The notes under the pieces were generated by a model. The model worked only from the letters and a program-made list of their open reading frames with translations. It searched no databases and had not been told where the DNA came from. A stretch of 64,000 bases of DNA from Cordia subcordata (lineage: Eukaryota; Streptophyta; Magnoliopsida; Boraginales; Cordiaceae), in contig JAPTOF010000021.1 in the NCBI GenBank assembly GCA_028554755.1, positions 6,301,001 through 6,365,000 on the forward strand, in the 5' to 3' direction. This document shows positions 22,260 through 34,700 of this stretch, in pieces. Each line of letters starts with the position of its first letter. The first letter of the stretch is position 1. The translations under genes and the position numbers were made by a program.

Positions 22260-23454
22260 TCATGTAGAGATATAATTAATTGAGATTTCTTCATTTTCAA
22301 TATTGTCGCTATTTTTCTCACACTCAGGTACTTGATTCTCTACTGGTGTTGCCTTTTCAGTAGTTTTTACGACATCTACAGGATCATTAAGAACCTCGAA
22401 AATGCCAACTTGCTTACTCAGCTCCCTCCTTTTTCGAGGATTTTTATCTTTGGAGCCAACTGGTCTACCATGTTTTTGACGTGCAGTAGACTCATTTGCT
22501 AGAGTATTAGATTGCTCTTCTGAAATATCAATTCTGGCGGGAGCATTTCGAGCTGGAACATGGGACTTAGTCACTCTCTTTGTATCAGTGAATGTATCTG
22601 GCAATTGATGAGCAATCCTTTGTAGATGAATAACTTTCTGAACTGCTTGTTCAGATATATATGTGCGAGGATCAAAATGAGCCATAGATGATGCATTCCA
22701 TGTAATTTCTTTCTTTTCCAGCTTTTGTTTTTCTCCCCCTAATGCTGGGAATATTGTTTTGTTAAACTGGCAATCACTAAAACGTGCTGTAAAAAGATTT
22801 CCAGTTAAGGGTTCAAGATATTTAATAATTGATGGAGATTCAAAACCAACATATATTCCTAGTCTTCTTTGTAGTCCCATTTTTGTGCGTTGTGGTAGAG
22901 CAATTGGAACATATACTACACAGCAAAATATTTTTAAATGGGATATATTTAGTTCTTGACTAGAAACCAATTGTAAAGGGGAATATTTATGATAAGCAGT
23001 TGGTCTTATCCAAACCAGTGCTGCATCATGCAATATGGCATGTCCCTAAGCCGAACTAGGCAACTTAGTTCTCATAAGTAGTGGTCTAGCGATTAGCTGT
23101 AAACATTTAATGAAAGATTCTGTGAAACCATTTTGAGTATGTGTGTGAGCCACAGGATGCTTAACTATAAACCCAATTGATGTACAATAATTATTAAAAT
23201 ATTGGAATGTAAATTCTCCTACATTATCAAGACGAATTTTCTTAATCGTATAATCCGAAAATTGTGCACGTAGGTGGATTATTTGTGCAAGGAGTCTTGC
23301 AAATGCCACATTTCGAGTGGATAATGAGGAGACATATGACCAACGTGTGGAGGCATCTATTAATACCATAAAGTAACGAAATGGTCCACATGCTGGAAAA
23401 ATAGGCCCATATATGTCCCCTTGAATTCGTTCTAGGAATACAGGATTTTAAACA
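22260..23454 (-). pseudogene. Integrase of copia element 4 (one nonsense codon)
   Basis: From about 23,454: RIQGDIYGPIFPACG, then the core with catalytic Asp in MVLIDASTRW, Asp in IRLDNVGEF and Glu in NGFTESFIK (HTHTQNGFTES where PHTQNGLAES is usual). A TAG near 23,045 stands where the family has Trp (SSA-stop-GHAIL). The C-terminal part (23,033-22,260) holds HLKIFCCVVYVPIALPQRTK and GLQRRLGIYVGFESPSIIKY, and farther on a basic AT-hook-like segment KHGRPVGSKDKNPRKRR. A one-base break at about 23,455 separates it from the pre-integrase domain. Confidence 0.88.
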
Positions 23455-24115
23455 TCAATTTAAGTTGGGGATGACCTTATAATCAATTTCCCTTGGGCAC
23501 GATGGCCTTATAATCAATTTCCCTTGAGCACAAGCAGCATATGAAAATTCATTTGATGAGAGTACTTTTTGACTCTTTAATGAGTGCCCTTGTGAATTTT
23601 TAATAATTTGTCTCATCATTATTACGCCTGGATGTCCAAGGCGATCATGCCAAAGAGTAAAACTCTTTGGATCAATTATCTTCTGATTTATCACAGCATG
23701 TGATTCCACAGGATTGACATAAGTACAATATAATCCAGAAGATAATGCTGGCAATTTTTCTGATTTAAGCTTTTTGCCAGATATAAGCGATGTGATATAG
23801 AGATATTCTTTATTACTTTCCTTCATGATTTCAATATGATAACCATTTTCTCTTATATCTTTAAAACTGAGTAGATTCCTTTGTGATATACTTGAGTATA
23901 AAGCATCGCTTATTATCATCTTTGTTCATTCAGGAAACAAAACACAAGCTCTACCAGAGCCTTCAATTAATTTTGTAAAACTAGCTATTGTATTGAAATT
24001 TGCATCATCTAATTTTAGCAGGAAGAAACACTTCTTATTCTTGAGAATAGTACGTGTTGTAGCATTATCAGCCAAACATATTTCTCCATCATTGATATGA
24101 TGCAAATCCATCTTT
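23455..24115 (-). pseudogene. Protease and GAG-pre-integrase domain of copia element 4
   Basis: The protease starts with ICLADNATTRTIL (24,090 region); copia proteases usually have D-S or D-C here, so the second active-site residue looks changed. Following a break at about 23,925, the open frame 23,919-23,455 contains ALYSSISQRNLLSFKDIREN and LWHDRLGHPGVIMMRQII, the zinc-binding pre-integrase domain. A 29-bp tandem duplication (CCTTATAATCAATTTCCCTT repeated) at about 23,473-23,533 distorts the end of this domain. Confidence 0.82.
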
Positions 24116-24264
24116 CTTCACAATAATAATAAAGGAAATAGAAAAATATTAGCAAAAGTATGACATTCATGTTATAAAAGATAGATATTACATTCAACCT
24201 AAAATTAAGCATTAAAATGACAGACAATCTGACATAATAGAAATGTTCTACTTTTATATAAAGA

Positions 24265-25293
24265 TTAATTCAGATGGATATTTCCATCACCAATCAATTG
24301 CTCAATATTTTCAGTGGCATCTTCAAAGAAGTCAGAGTATTCAAGGTAAGTGTAGTTCATTTGAGTATTTTGTTCAACAAAATTTGTCTCCACACCTTTT
24401 CCTTTTTCTGTCAACGAAGCTTGATAAAGATTTACGAGATGTTTAGCAGTACGACAGGTTTGATGCCAATGCCCTTTCATGCCACATCTATAGCAAGTAC
24501 TTTCAGTACGTTGGAAAGATTTATTTCGTGGATAATTTCTTTTGTCGTGGTTTTCTTGTTTTTTGAAATTTGGTCTATTTGACTTGTGAAAATTATAACC
24601 ATTACCATGTCTATAACCACAGCCACGACCACGACCACGACCATATCCATGACCATAATTATTTGATGATGTAGCATTCACCTCAGGAGATGCAATTTTA
24701 CTCATTTTAGGAAATGGTTCTGAGCCAGTTGGTCTTGTTTGATGGTTTTTCATCAAGAGCTCATTATTTTGCTCAGCAACAAGAAGACTTGAGATTAGCT
24801 TAGAATATTTTTTGAAACCATGCTCTCTATATTGTTGTTGTAAGAGCATATTAGATGCGTGAAAAGTAGAGAATGTTTTCTCTAACATGTCTTCATCAGT
24901 GATCTTTTCTCTGCATAATTTCAATTGTGAAGTAATTCTAAATACAGCGGAGTTATACTCGCTTACAGTTTTAAAATCCTGCAATCGCAGGTGAATCCAC
25001 TCGTAATGAGTTTTAGGAAGGATCACTGTTTTATGATAATCAAATCTTTCCTTCAAATTTTGCCAAAGGATTTGTGGATCCTTTTATGTAAGATATTCAG
25101 CTTTGAGCCCTTCATGGAGATGATGACGAAGAAATATCAATGCTTTAGCGAGATCCTGTAAGGATGCATTATTTCATTCTTTAATTGTTTCTCCAACGGC
25201 ATCGAGATGTATTTCGGCATCTAGGATCTATGATAAATAATTGTTTCTAGAAATATCAAGGGCCACAAACTCAAGTTTCGTGAGATTTGACAT
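24265..25293 (-). pseudogene. gag of copia element 4 (three stops)
   Basis: ATG at 25,293 gives MSNLTKLEFVALDISRNNYL, the usual start of copia gag. Three in-frame stops lie between 25,230 and 25,085. The open part (25,056-24,265) continues with FKTVSEYNSAVFRITSQLKL, a glycine/arginine-rich stretch (GHGYGRGRGRGCGYRHG) and a perfect CCHC zinc knuckle CYRCGMKGHWHQTC. Gag would form the virus-like particle and bind the element RNA. The 5' leader 25,294-25,888 is AT-rich and has no gene. Confidence 0.88.
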
Positions 25294-25862
25294 TTTAAAT
25301 CTAGCATATTTCAAAAATAAATTAGTAAGTGAAATAATAATATATTTACCTGACGTAACTTGTAAATCAATAAATATAAGCATGAAGGAATAAATTACAA
25401 ATATGGCATATAAAACTTATAAGCATGACATAATATAATATAAGATGTCAATTTTAAATAACATGTTGTATAATTATTATAGTTAATCGTTATATAACTA
25501 TATTAGTGTTTATGTCCTTAGAAGTCATCATTATTTTTAATTAAGTCATCATAATTACATATCCAAAAGTCAAGGTGATCACGTCCTTAAAGTCATGGTA
25601 ATTAGGTCTTCCGAAAGATTACGATATTTTTTATTATTTTATTTTATCGTTATTATTTTAAGGATGAAATATTGTGATAATCTATTTTAAAAGAAATAAT
25701 ATAACATAAATTTTATTTCTAGAATAAATGCAATGTAAAATAAATAGGATAGTAAAAAGAAACTTTATACTATAAATATGATGTAATGCCAAAAATAAAA
25801 TAAGAACCGTTACCAAAATTTTTGCAGGATCGTGCACCTTTTAATAATTTGCAAAACTCCTC

Positions 25863-25890
25863 GTCGGCAGAGACTCGTGCTGATAACGTG
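25863..25890 (-). other. Primer binding region of copia element 4
   Basis: Directly inside the 5' LTR the minus strand reads CGTTATCAGCACGAGTCTC. It resembles only in part the usual initiator-Met site TGGTATCAGAGC (shared G-TATCAG-C), so the priming tRNA or mode may differ. Confidence 0.5.
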
Positions 25891-26253
25891 TTATAAAATA
25901 ACTTAAATATAATGTGGTATAAGATAACTTGAATAATAAAATCTTTTTCTATTATAATATAATATTACTCTTGTTTCTTTTTTCTTTTCTCTACTACTAT
26001 TTTTTTACTACTTTTTTTCTCTAATACTTCTTGTATATACTACTCCTTTCTCTTCTTCTTCATCCCAAGTTTTTACTATCCCAACTCCTTTTATAACAAA
26101 AATTGAGGAAATAATGTATTAAATGGGAGGATATGCATATCTTCAAAATTTTTAAACTTTACACGTTATAACAAATTCCTAAACACTTATAACATTAATT
26201 ATTGACTTATTAACAAAAGTAAATTTTGCGTCGTGAGCGTCCATGTCACAACA
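25889..26253 (-). repeat. 5' LTR of copia element 4
   Basis: 365 bp, same ends as the LTR at 19,997-20,349, with about 12 extra bases in a pyrimidine run near 25,980-26,010. Element transcription from here would run leftward, away from the p23 gene. Confidence 0.92.
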
Positions 26254-26421
26254 GCGTTTACTTTATTACATTGTGGTGGGCCACGCGTGTGGTGCACCAC
26301 ACGAGAGTAGTGTACATAAGCTTTGTCGGTCGGTCTCTAGTTCTTAGTCAACTATTAGTCTTCTCTTCTAACTTCTCTGTTGGATTCTCCTTGTTCGTCA
26401 GATACTCACCTTCTCTCCAAT
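26254..26421 (+). promoter_or_regulatory. Residual promoter and 5' UTR of the p23 gene
   Basis: Only 168 bp remain between the copia element and the ATG. It holds a site-II-like TGGGCC (about 26,278), the palindrome CACGCGTG (26,283-26,290 region) and a perfect 12-bp palindrome GTGGTGCACCAC (26,289-26,300), then a pyrimidine-rich leader. No clear TATA box or heat shock element is seen. Which motifs act is inference. Confidence 0.5.
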
Positions 26422-26503
26422 ATGAGGTATTTTAATTTAAGCAAAACTCACAAAATTCCCTTTTTTTCCTTTTATTTTTTTCTTTTTCTTCCAATTTTCT
26501 TTA

Positions 26504-26535
<32 letters not shown>

Positions 26536-29500
26536 GTATATACATATGATGTATCTGTATGTGTATGTATATGTATGCAGTCGGCAGCCGGAGGTGCTTT
26601 GGGCACAACGCTCAGACAAGGTTTACTTGACAATTTCACTGCCGGATGCCAAAGACATATCAGTCAAGTGTGAGCCTGATGGACGTTTCACATTCTCTGC
26701 TGTGGGCCAACTTGGCGAACCATTCAACTTCAGTCTCCAACTTTATGGAAACATTGTCCCTGAGGTCTTTCACTTATTTTTCATAATTATTATTATGTAT
26801 ATACATATATATATATATGTTGCATTCTTTTTGTGTGTTTCTTGATTTAAGTATAAAGGGTATACTTAGTGTAGGAATTTCTGGTTATCTACGGTCCGAG
26901 GAAGGGTATATTTTTCGAAAGACTTTGTTTCTTGATTTAATTTATTGCGTCACTTTTGTATTCAATGTTAGTTTGCAAATGTTTATTCAGTGATTTATAC
27001 ATTGGAAGGTAGTTCTTGATTTAATTTATTGGGTTATTTTTGTTATGCAATGTTAGTTTGCAGATGTTTATTTAGTGATATATACATTGGAAGGTAGCCC
27101 GAGTATTCGTTCTACTTGTTTGGAGCTAGACAAAAAGTGCTTGTTGTTTATCAGGAAGCCATTGGTGTAAGTAACAACCTGGTTTAACCATTTCTGGTTT
27201 GGACTTTGGAGCCACGATACATACTCTTAATTTTGTGATGTTAATGTCGATGGCTGCTTTGGGTTTTTGGGTTTGATGCACGTGGTAAAGGCTTAAGAGA
27301 AATTGTGCAGAAGGGCAGAGTAAAAGATGTATTTGATTGAATTGGTTTGTGGCACATTGCTACAAAATGATAAGGCCGGATCTGGAGCCTGCAACGCTGC
27401 ATCCCAGGGTCAACCGGATGGTCTGGTGATGGTTCATAAGAATGAACCCTAATTTGTAGGTTGTTCAATATGTTGAAATTCAATGTACGGGTGAAGTTGG
27501 ATCAAAACCATGATGATGTTCTCATATGGACAACGTGTTGTACCTATTGTTGAAACTGTGCTATATGGTTGCATTCACATTGGATTTCAGCAACACTCTA
27601 GAATCAATTTTTTTTAGATTCAAATTGGACTTCAAATCTGCCACTTGAAATACTAATGTATTTTAGCGAGCTTCACGAATCTGTAATTTTTTGCGCAGAT
27701 TTGGATTACATACTATTTAGATAAGAAAATGAGATCAACTTTGACGAAATTCACATATGGACATTAGACTCCCATTCGAAAGTTCTATCTGTACATTGAA
27801 CTGCTATTTGAAAGGATTGCTTGTGAAAAATGTTGGATGAACGATGGAATCAGAACTCACTTATAACACAAAAGGGGAGCTGGAAACATGATAGTTATCG
27901 ACTTAGAGGGTGTTTGCCAGAGCTTACTTCGGTGCTTATGAGCACCCAATAAATAGGTCCTCGAACTAGCTTTTATTTTGGGTGCTCATGAGCACCCAAA
28001 TAAGCACTGCCAAGCACCCCTCTTAGTTACTCTATGGTAGATGTCAAATAATTCCAATTAATTTAATTCATCCTATAAGACCCTCATTTTACATTTAAGC
28101 CAACACCTAATGTCTTGTTGTTCTTTTCTACTGATAAATGCCAATTTTATTGCTTCGATGTTAGATTGTAAAGCTATAGAGAGACTGAGACAGAATATAA
28201 ACCCATGATCGCAATTCATCTAAGTCTGAGAAGTATGAGAGTTGCATTCAGAACATTATTTTGATGCTTGGTAATTATATATATTGTAAGGAGTCATTTC
28301 TGGGCCCAAAGATCTATTATTATTAAGAATCAATCAGTATGAATTTACAGTTTCAGATATCTTGGGGAAGTTAGCCTGACACGATATTTCTTCTGAGAAT
28401 TTGATAAAATTTCATAGAGAGTTGTGTTTGTTGGGGTTACCTTTGATATTTGTAAAAGGATGCAATTTGAAGTAGACTATGGTCATCTTTATGAATCCAT
28501 TTATTTTCTTTTGAACACCAAATTATCTTTTGACTTTTTCATCAAATCTCCTTTGCTTGTTTTTTCTTTTCAATTCATTTTCAGTCTGAAATCCTGAGTG
28601 GGATACCCTTTTTTCTGATTTCTTGCTAGATACTACCATTTTACTTGCGTAACCAATTGCTGCACTTTGAAATGCCAAGACCTGTGGCAGTGTAGATGAT
28701 AATCTCATTTAGCTTCTCGGGTACACTACTTATTACTCTTTCTGATGAAATGATTGTGAATGTTGATGCAGGGCTGTAAAACAAAAACTGGATTAAGAAA
28801 CATATTTTGCTCAATTCAGAAAGAGCAGAAGGGTTGGTGGAAGAGATTGTTGAAATCTGACGAGAAGCCAGCTCCATATCTTAAAGTTGATTGGAACAAG
28901 TGGTGTGATGAGGATGATGAAGAGTCTAGCGATGGTAAGTTAGTACTGCTTGCTGTTGTCTACTAAGAAGAAAATTTTATATTTGTACTGCATCCTTTGT
29001 TTTTGAAGTGTGTTTCTGATCTATACTTGTAAGAAATGTAGAAAGTGAATGCAGTTTATAGCTTATCTTTTCTTTTCATTTGCAATTAGTCTATGACAGC
29101 CATGCATCTTAATGATAGTTCCAGCTGCACACCTTTTACTAAGTATGTGAATCAATTTGTTGATAGATTTGCTTTATGATCGAGCTGTTGGCCTTTTCGA
29201 CTTTCTACCATACTCTTTTTCTTTTGGTGAATCTGAGATGTAGGTAAATCTTATTTGGCCTTCCTGCTCCTTGAGGGAGTGTATATGAGAGGAGTTATTT
29301 TAGCTCTCATATTCTCTGCAGTTCCTCATTCATTTTGGCAGAGTTTTGAGGCAATAGACTTATCAAGGGAGAAAATCAGAACCAAGCATGTCCAGTTTGG
29401 CCACTGCAATCTGTAATTAGTATATCTTCAGAATGGCATCTTAGAAAGAACAATATTTTCGTTGACATTCTTTCATCAGCTCTTTGCTTTGTCAACTGCT

Positions 29501-30886
29501 TTTCTAAAACAAGAGGGGGCATGGGTACTTAAAGTAATTATCTTGTTGAGGTACCGTTTGTGTTTAGGAAAAGATGTCATTCCTTTCTGGACATATAGGT
29601 GTATTAAATGCAGTAAAACTCCGAACGGTGGTGTTCCATGAAAGCTATCTTTGTAAATCCCACTGACATCAGTTTCAATGTAGAAAAAGAATCATATCGT
29701 TGTTTGAAATGCAAATGCAAACTTCACCATCTTATCTTGGACTTATTTCTGGATGATGCACTACTAACATCCATGGTAAATTGTGAGAGTTGTCTACTTG
29801 TCTTTTTTGCCTACTTGTTTTTGGCATATTATTTTGGATAGTTATGCTGATCTGATCCATCGTTTGATCTTGGCTACAGATCTGGCTTCTGATGATGATG
29901 TCATGGTAATTTAGAGCCTCTTGCCAGTTGATATGAACAGAAGGTGAGATGTAGTTACTTCTCATATGATCTCTTACATGAATTCTATTGCTGCAGTATA
30001 CTGGGGAAGATGACGGGACCAGCGATGATGAAGGGATGCTCTGTAAGTCCTGAATTTCCTTCTTTTGCTCCATACTTCAGTATTGACATTTCTTACTGAA
30101 TTATTATTGAGAACTGAATATTCACCCTTACTACTTGGATGCATAACATTTATTTCCATTCCAAGAGGCTACTCGCTCCCTTCATGTGTATCCCACAACC
30201 TGCTAGTATTTCCTTCTCAATATACCGATTATACTTCATACATGCTGAGCTGACATATAGGGCGATTTTATATCCAGCTTTATCTCCTAATATATGTAAA
30301 GTCTTAGTTATGTAATGTATGCACAGAAATGGTCCAGATACTCAACACAATAGCTATAGGGAGTTCTAATTCAAGCGGAAGCTTTAGATAAAATCTTATA
30401 ACTTTGTATCAGTTCATATTCAATACGCATTATTGGACTGTTACACTATTAACTTCTAAAAGAGTTTGGTCCACCAAGTATGGAAATCATTTTTCTGGAT
30501 GTGATATATATGAAAAGCTTTATTATTCACTACATTATCCATGGGTTCATATTTAGATTATCTTAGACCACCATGGTCCGAGAGGTTCTGTGCCAATCGG
30601 ATGAAACCGAAAACCAAAATATGACAACTAGCAAGAGGGACTTATTAGGTGGCTGTCAAGTGTCAACCTGCTCTTTGCAGTATAATGCCATATTATCTTG
30701 AAGCTCTTCAAGTAATGACATTTCTCCTCCTTTATAATTGTCTAGCTTAAGTTGCAAGCTGCGCCCCTTCTCTTGGCGACGTGTCTCTATTATGTGCTCG
30801 TCCAATCGCATCTTCTTTGTTAAGTTTCTGACAGTTAATTTGTGTATGCAGATCTTCCTGACTTGGAAAAGGCCAGAGGAAACTGA
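26422..30886 (+). CDS. P23-2: p23-type HSP90 co-chaperone (CS domain), Arabidopsis P23-2-like
   Basis: Six exons with consistent GT-AG junctions: 26422-26426, 26581-26764, 28772-28934, 29880-29905, 29997-30042 and 30852-30886 (stop TGA). They join to 459 nt, 152 residues, the usual p23 size. The start [20 protein letters not shown] is that of plant p23. The CS domain spans about residues 4-107 and ends in [15 protein letters not shown]; the acidic tail ends [12 protein letters not shown], closest in memory to Arabidopsis At3g03773 rather than the glycine-rich p23-1. p23 binds the ATP-bound N-domain of HSP90 in cytosol and nucleus and slows ATP turnover, helping client release. Exon 1 supplies five bases only and exon 4 is 26 nt. 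Intron 2 (2,007 bp) holds a MITE. The gene looks intact. Confidence 0.93.
26501..26576. repeat. (CA)n(TA)n microsatellite in p23 intron 1
   Basis: ACACACACACACACATATATATATATATG followed by irregular TATG repeats fills half of the 154-bp first intron, right up to the acceptor ATGTATGCAG. Confidence 0.85.
27906..28022. mobile_element. PIF/Harbinger-type MITE in p23 intron 2
   Basis: 117 bp with terminal inverted repeats GAGGGTGTTTGCCAGAGCTTA and GAGGGGTGCTTGGCAGTGCTTA (3' end reversed) and TTA target duplications at 27,903-27,905 and 28,023-28,025. The interior holds the inverted motif GGTGCTTATGAGCACCC twice, so the RNA could fold into a long hairpin. Confidence 0.75.
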
Positions 30887-31784
30887 GGGGCAGATATTCA
30901 GCCCCTTCACCACGCTCTCTGATAAACTAAACTTGAAGACTATACTCATGGTGATACGTTACTTTTCAATCCTAGACCCGTTCCAACGGGTGACAGGCTT
31001 AGCATAGCTCTAATGTATGTATGAATGTGAACCCGCTGTCAGATAAATCAGATCTCTAAACACTCTACTTTCACTGCTCAAGTCTTATCTCCAGATAAAC
31101 AGAAATTGAAAATGCCAATCATAATTTAGGAACCATCATTTGGCACTAATTTGGTAGTTTCATGTCATGTTTGCATTAACAAGATGAAGAAAAGTCTCCA
31201 ACCAAAATGTGAAGAGCAGCTCAGAGTTGTACGCCAGACTTGTTTCATATGTTGGTTTTGCTTCAACCCCTGCTCGTAAAGTCGATGCATTTTGAAAAGG
31301 ACACCGCAACAAGACGCTCTATTTGATTGTTAATCGATGTGTTTCTTAGCCTGTATTAAACTAGCACAAGCCTCAACAATGCAGTAATTTGTAATAAAAT
31401 ATTGGGTCGCTCTCCTGAAACGATCGACTGCATTATCTGGCTTTAGTAGAGGGGGGGTTCTGTGCGCATGCGATACTCAGAAACACCAGCAGCAGCTGGA
31501 TTTTGGGGAGGAAGGTCCACTAACTTGTAGTAAATATGGGGTTGTTCTCATGGACAACTGGCTGAATTATCTGGCTTAATGGAGGGCCATTTTGGTGTGC
31601 ATAATCCACGCACTGTATCCCCCAGTCATAATCTACACACTGTAGACGCCGGTCATATTTAGGGGGCAGAGATGGGGACGCGCAAGGAGAGATAGAGAAC
31701 GAATAACCAATAGTCAATGACATACAAATATCCAACCAGCTACCATAAAAGTAAGAACAAACGAACAAAGGACGCATTTGGGTA
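30887..31784. other. Intergenic space between convergent genes
   Basis: Holds the 3' UTRs of p23 (+) and the DUF639 gene (-). A short phrase, TGAATTATCTGGCTT-like followed by a G-run, occurs twice (about 31,430 and 31,568). No further gene recognised. Confidence 0.6.
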
Positions 31785-34700
31785 TTATGTGGAGGCGTCT
31801 TGCTTCTTGTCCACAACCTCAACAGGAATAACTGGGATGGAGTCCCACCACTCCTGGAGTCGTCGGTTACCTTGCTCATTCTGCAAGCGCCTCCCCACCT
31901 TTGACGTCGTTGAAAAGCTATAACATATAAGAGCAATAACAACAAACTTGAATGGAATCACTGCCAAAAGAATCGCTGATACTGTCATAGCAATCATCAC
32001 AATCTCCGCATGCTGCAATTCATGAGGGTGATCTATTGGTGAACCGCAACAAAATGGCATCGACTATCAAGAATATTTTTAATTTTGGGAAGTTGATAGA
32101 TACCTTAGGAGCCCTGGCAATGACTATTGACCAGGTTTTCAGTATTGCTAGATTTACAAATTGCATCATCTCATGTACACTTCGTAGCCCCTGTTGTGCT
32201 GAAACTATGCTCTCCATTGTTGTTTGATCAGACCCAGTGTAGATTATTATTTTGTTCTGCTTCTCTCCAATTCTTCTCTTCCTAGCCCACAGCATCTGGG
32301 CAACCATCCATAATAACAAAGCTGATATTGCCTTACCAACCCACTCTCTAAAATACAAGGAACATTGATTACACGAGACAGCTAAGCATTTTCTCGTGGA
32401 TAACTGAATCTAGTACAGGTAAACGAATAAACCACTTACTTGTAGACAACAAGCAGAGTGGTGACCATCACAAGGACTGTTGATACAGGTCTTTCCCATG
32501 CAAGAATCTCTTGAAACCAAGGGGTCAGACTCCCGAGCGGTTCGAGTAACCCCTGCATAGTTGAATCAGTCACAATGAAGACATGCTGTATATACAACGT
32601 GATAAGTTGTGTACTTATGCATAGATCATCTTATGAATTGAGACAGCATGAAGGTTATAAATTGAAACAGCACATGGCAAAGACAAATAATCCATAACAA
32701 AGAAGCGAGAAGCTAATGTAACTAGAGATCAACGAATGCCCACACATTGGATGTCGCTAGGCTAGCTTAGACTTCTAGCTAATGAATTCTTTTTTTGCAT
32801 TTTGTATCTGCCTAGTACTTTTCTCGCCATGCTGCAATAAGAAACCTAGGGAAGAAATGCGAATGAAGATCAAAGGGAACCCAAAATCACGCAACTGCAG
32901 TCAAAGCATGACTCATAATGAATGAATATCAAACTGAACCCCAATATCACTTGACTGTAGTGAAAGCATGATTCGCAATTCTTTGGTCTAAAAGACTGTA
33001 TTGATGTCTATAACGCAATCAAGCTCCTCATAAGAAGAGACTATGTCTGTATAAAAAACAGGGATGAATTTATAACTTATTGTGGGGAGGAGACATCAAT
33101 TAAGACGAAGCAAAGCAGAAAAATCTGATATCATAGTTTTTCTTTGACAATAGACAGATATTCTTTTTGCATTTACCATTAGAACCTGGAAACTTTCACT
33201 AATCCCTTCCTCTTTCAGTCCCTCGGCTGTGGCCTTGGCAGTCTCAATTTCTTTTGCTTCCTCTCTGGCTTGATCAATAATACTTTCCAATGACGACAGA
33301 TTCTCTGCTTGTACAGTCTCACTTTTGTCACTGATTTCTTTTACTTCGGTAACGGGAACGTGTGTTTGGGAGACATTCAAGCTCCTAAGAATTGAGCTGG
33401 CACTACATGGATGCGCACTATTGACTTTTTTCAGACTCTCAGCAAGCTCTTGCAGGACATAGTCTCCTTTTGGCAACTCATCGAACAAGGCGAAAATCAT
33501 AAAGTTTTTGGGAAGTGGTGGTGAGATTCTAAGCATTTCTCTAGCTGCATGAAGCCTAACAATCCCCAATATGGTCCTTGCATGCATCTCCCACGCTTCT
33601 ACTGGGGATTCCACTTTGAACTTCAACAAAAACTGATGCAGTAACATAATCTCCTTCACAAGAGCAAGCCAGTGGTCACGTCTCGTTGAGCTTGTCATCT
33701 CTGGAAACTCTAGGACGACGCCTTCTTGCCTACAAAATTTATTCCAAATAAAACATGCAAAGGTAAATTAATTCATAAGCTCCCACATATTTTATATGCA
33801 GCTTCTAGGATCAAGATAAGAAGATTCTTCAACTTCAAAAATTATCAGCTCCCTTAACTTGAAAAAGATTGTGATTCCAACTATAGATATGGGCAGGTAA
33901 CATAACTACCAGTACGTAGCACTCATAAAACAGTATAGCTTCAGCCTTCAAGTTTTCACAATCTCTTCTCCTTCACCATTAATAAACACAGCTGGCCCTT
34001 TTTCCTTAGCCAGATTTCACTCTTTTTTGTCCATTTTCTTTGGCTTTATTTTTCTTTTTCTAAACATTGGGCTTTAGGGGTGTTCTTAAGTAATAACTAC
34101 TGGATGCACAAGAACGAAAACACTTACAATTCAGAGCATTCATAAACAATGGCCTTATCAAACAGAGGAGCACCCCATGGACCTGTAGCAGTTGGTTTGA
34201 CACTCTGCTCGATGTTTTTCGAAAGATCAAGCTTAAGAGCATCTTCATAAGATATCACTCCAGATGCCTCAAAGTAGAGGGCATAATTTGTCAGTGTTAG
34301 CCTGCCTAAACAGACAATAGACTATTCTCATAAGACTAATAGAGTATATAACTAAGCAAATGATAACGGACAGGTTTGGAAAAAACCTGGCCAACTTGTT
34401 CCTCCAATATGCCGGATTACCCTCTGTGAGCTTGCTGTTCCCTCCACATGCAGTATGAACTCATCATCTAACAGTTTTGCTCCTGTTGGCGTTGCCTGTT
34501 TCTGCAAATGCTTTATGCACCTATATAAGACATCCAACAGAAAATGAGGAGAGTGATTTAAAAAAAATTTGCAGCTTGATAGGTTAAACACTAAATTCTA
34601 CAAGATAACTTTCACTAAGAAGTGGACAAGCCTTTTGTTCCGTGGTCAATATAGTCAGAACTACAACCAACTTAAATTAGTTGTTGTGCATTTTGGTTGA

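Larger units (their letters stand above)
19997..26253 (-). mobile_element. Ty1/copia LTR retrotransposon (element 4), nearly complete
   Basis: 6,257 bp, bounded by LTRs at 19,997-20,349 and 25,889-26,253 (TGTT...AACA) and by near-identical target duplications GCCTT (19992-19996) and GCGTT (26254-26258). On the minus strand the order is gag, protease, integrase, RT, RNase H, the Ty1/copia order. The RT and RNase H catalytic residues are kept, but gag has three stops and pol has at least one frameshift, one nonsense codon and other breaks, so it is defective. Its 5' LTR (26,253 side) lies 168 bp from the start codon of the p23 gene. Confidence 0.92.

Noticed and set aside
31520..31945. 141-codon open frame on the minus strand
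   Set aside because: Lies out of frame over the last DUF639 exon and its 3' UTR; a shadow.
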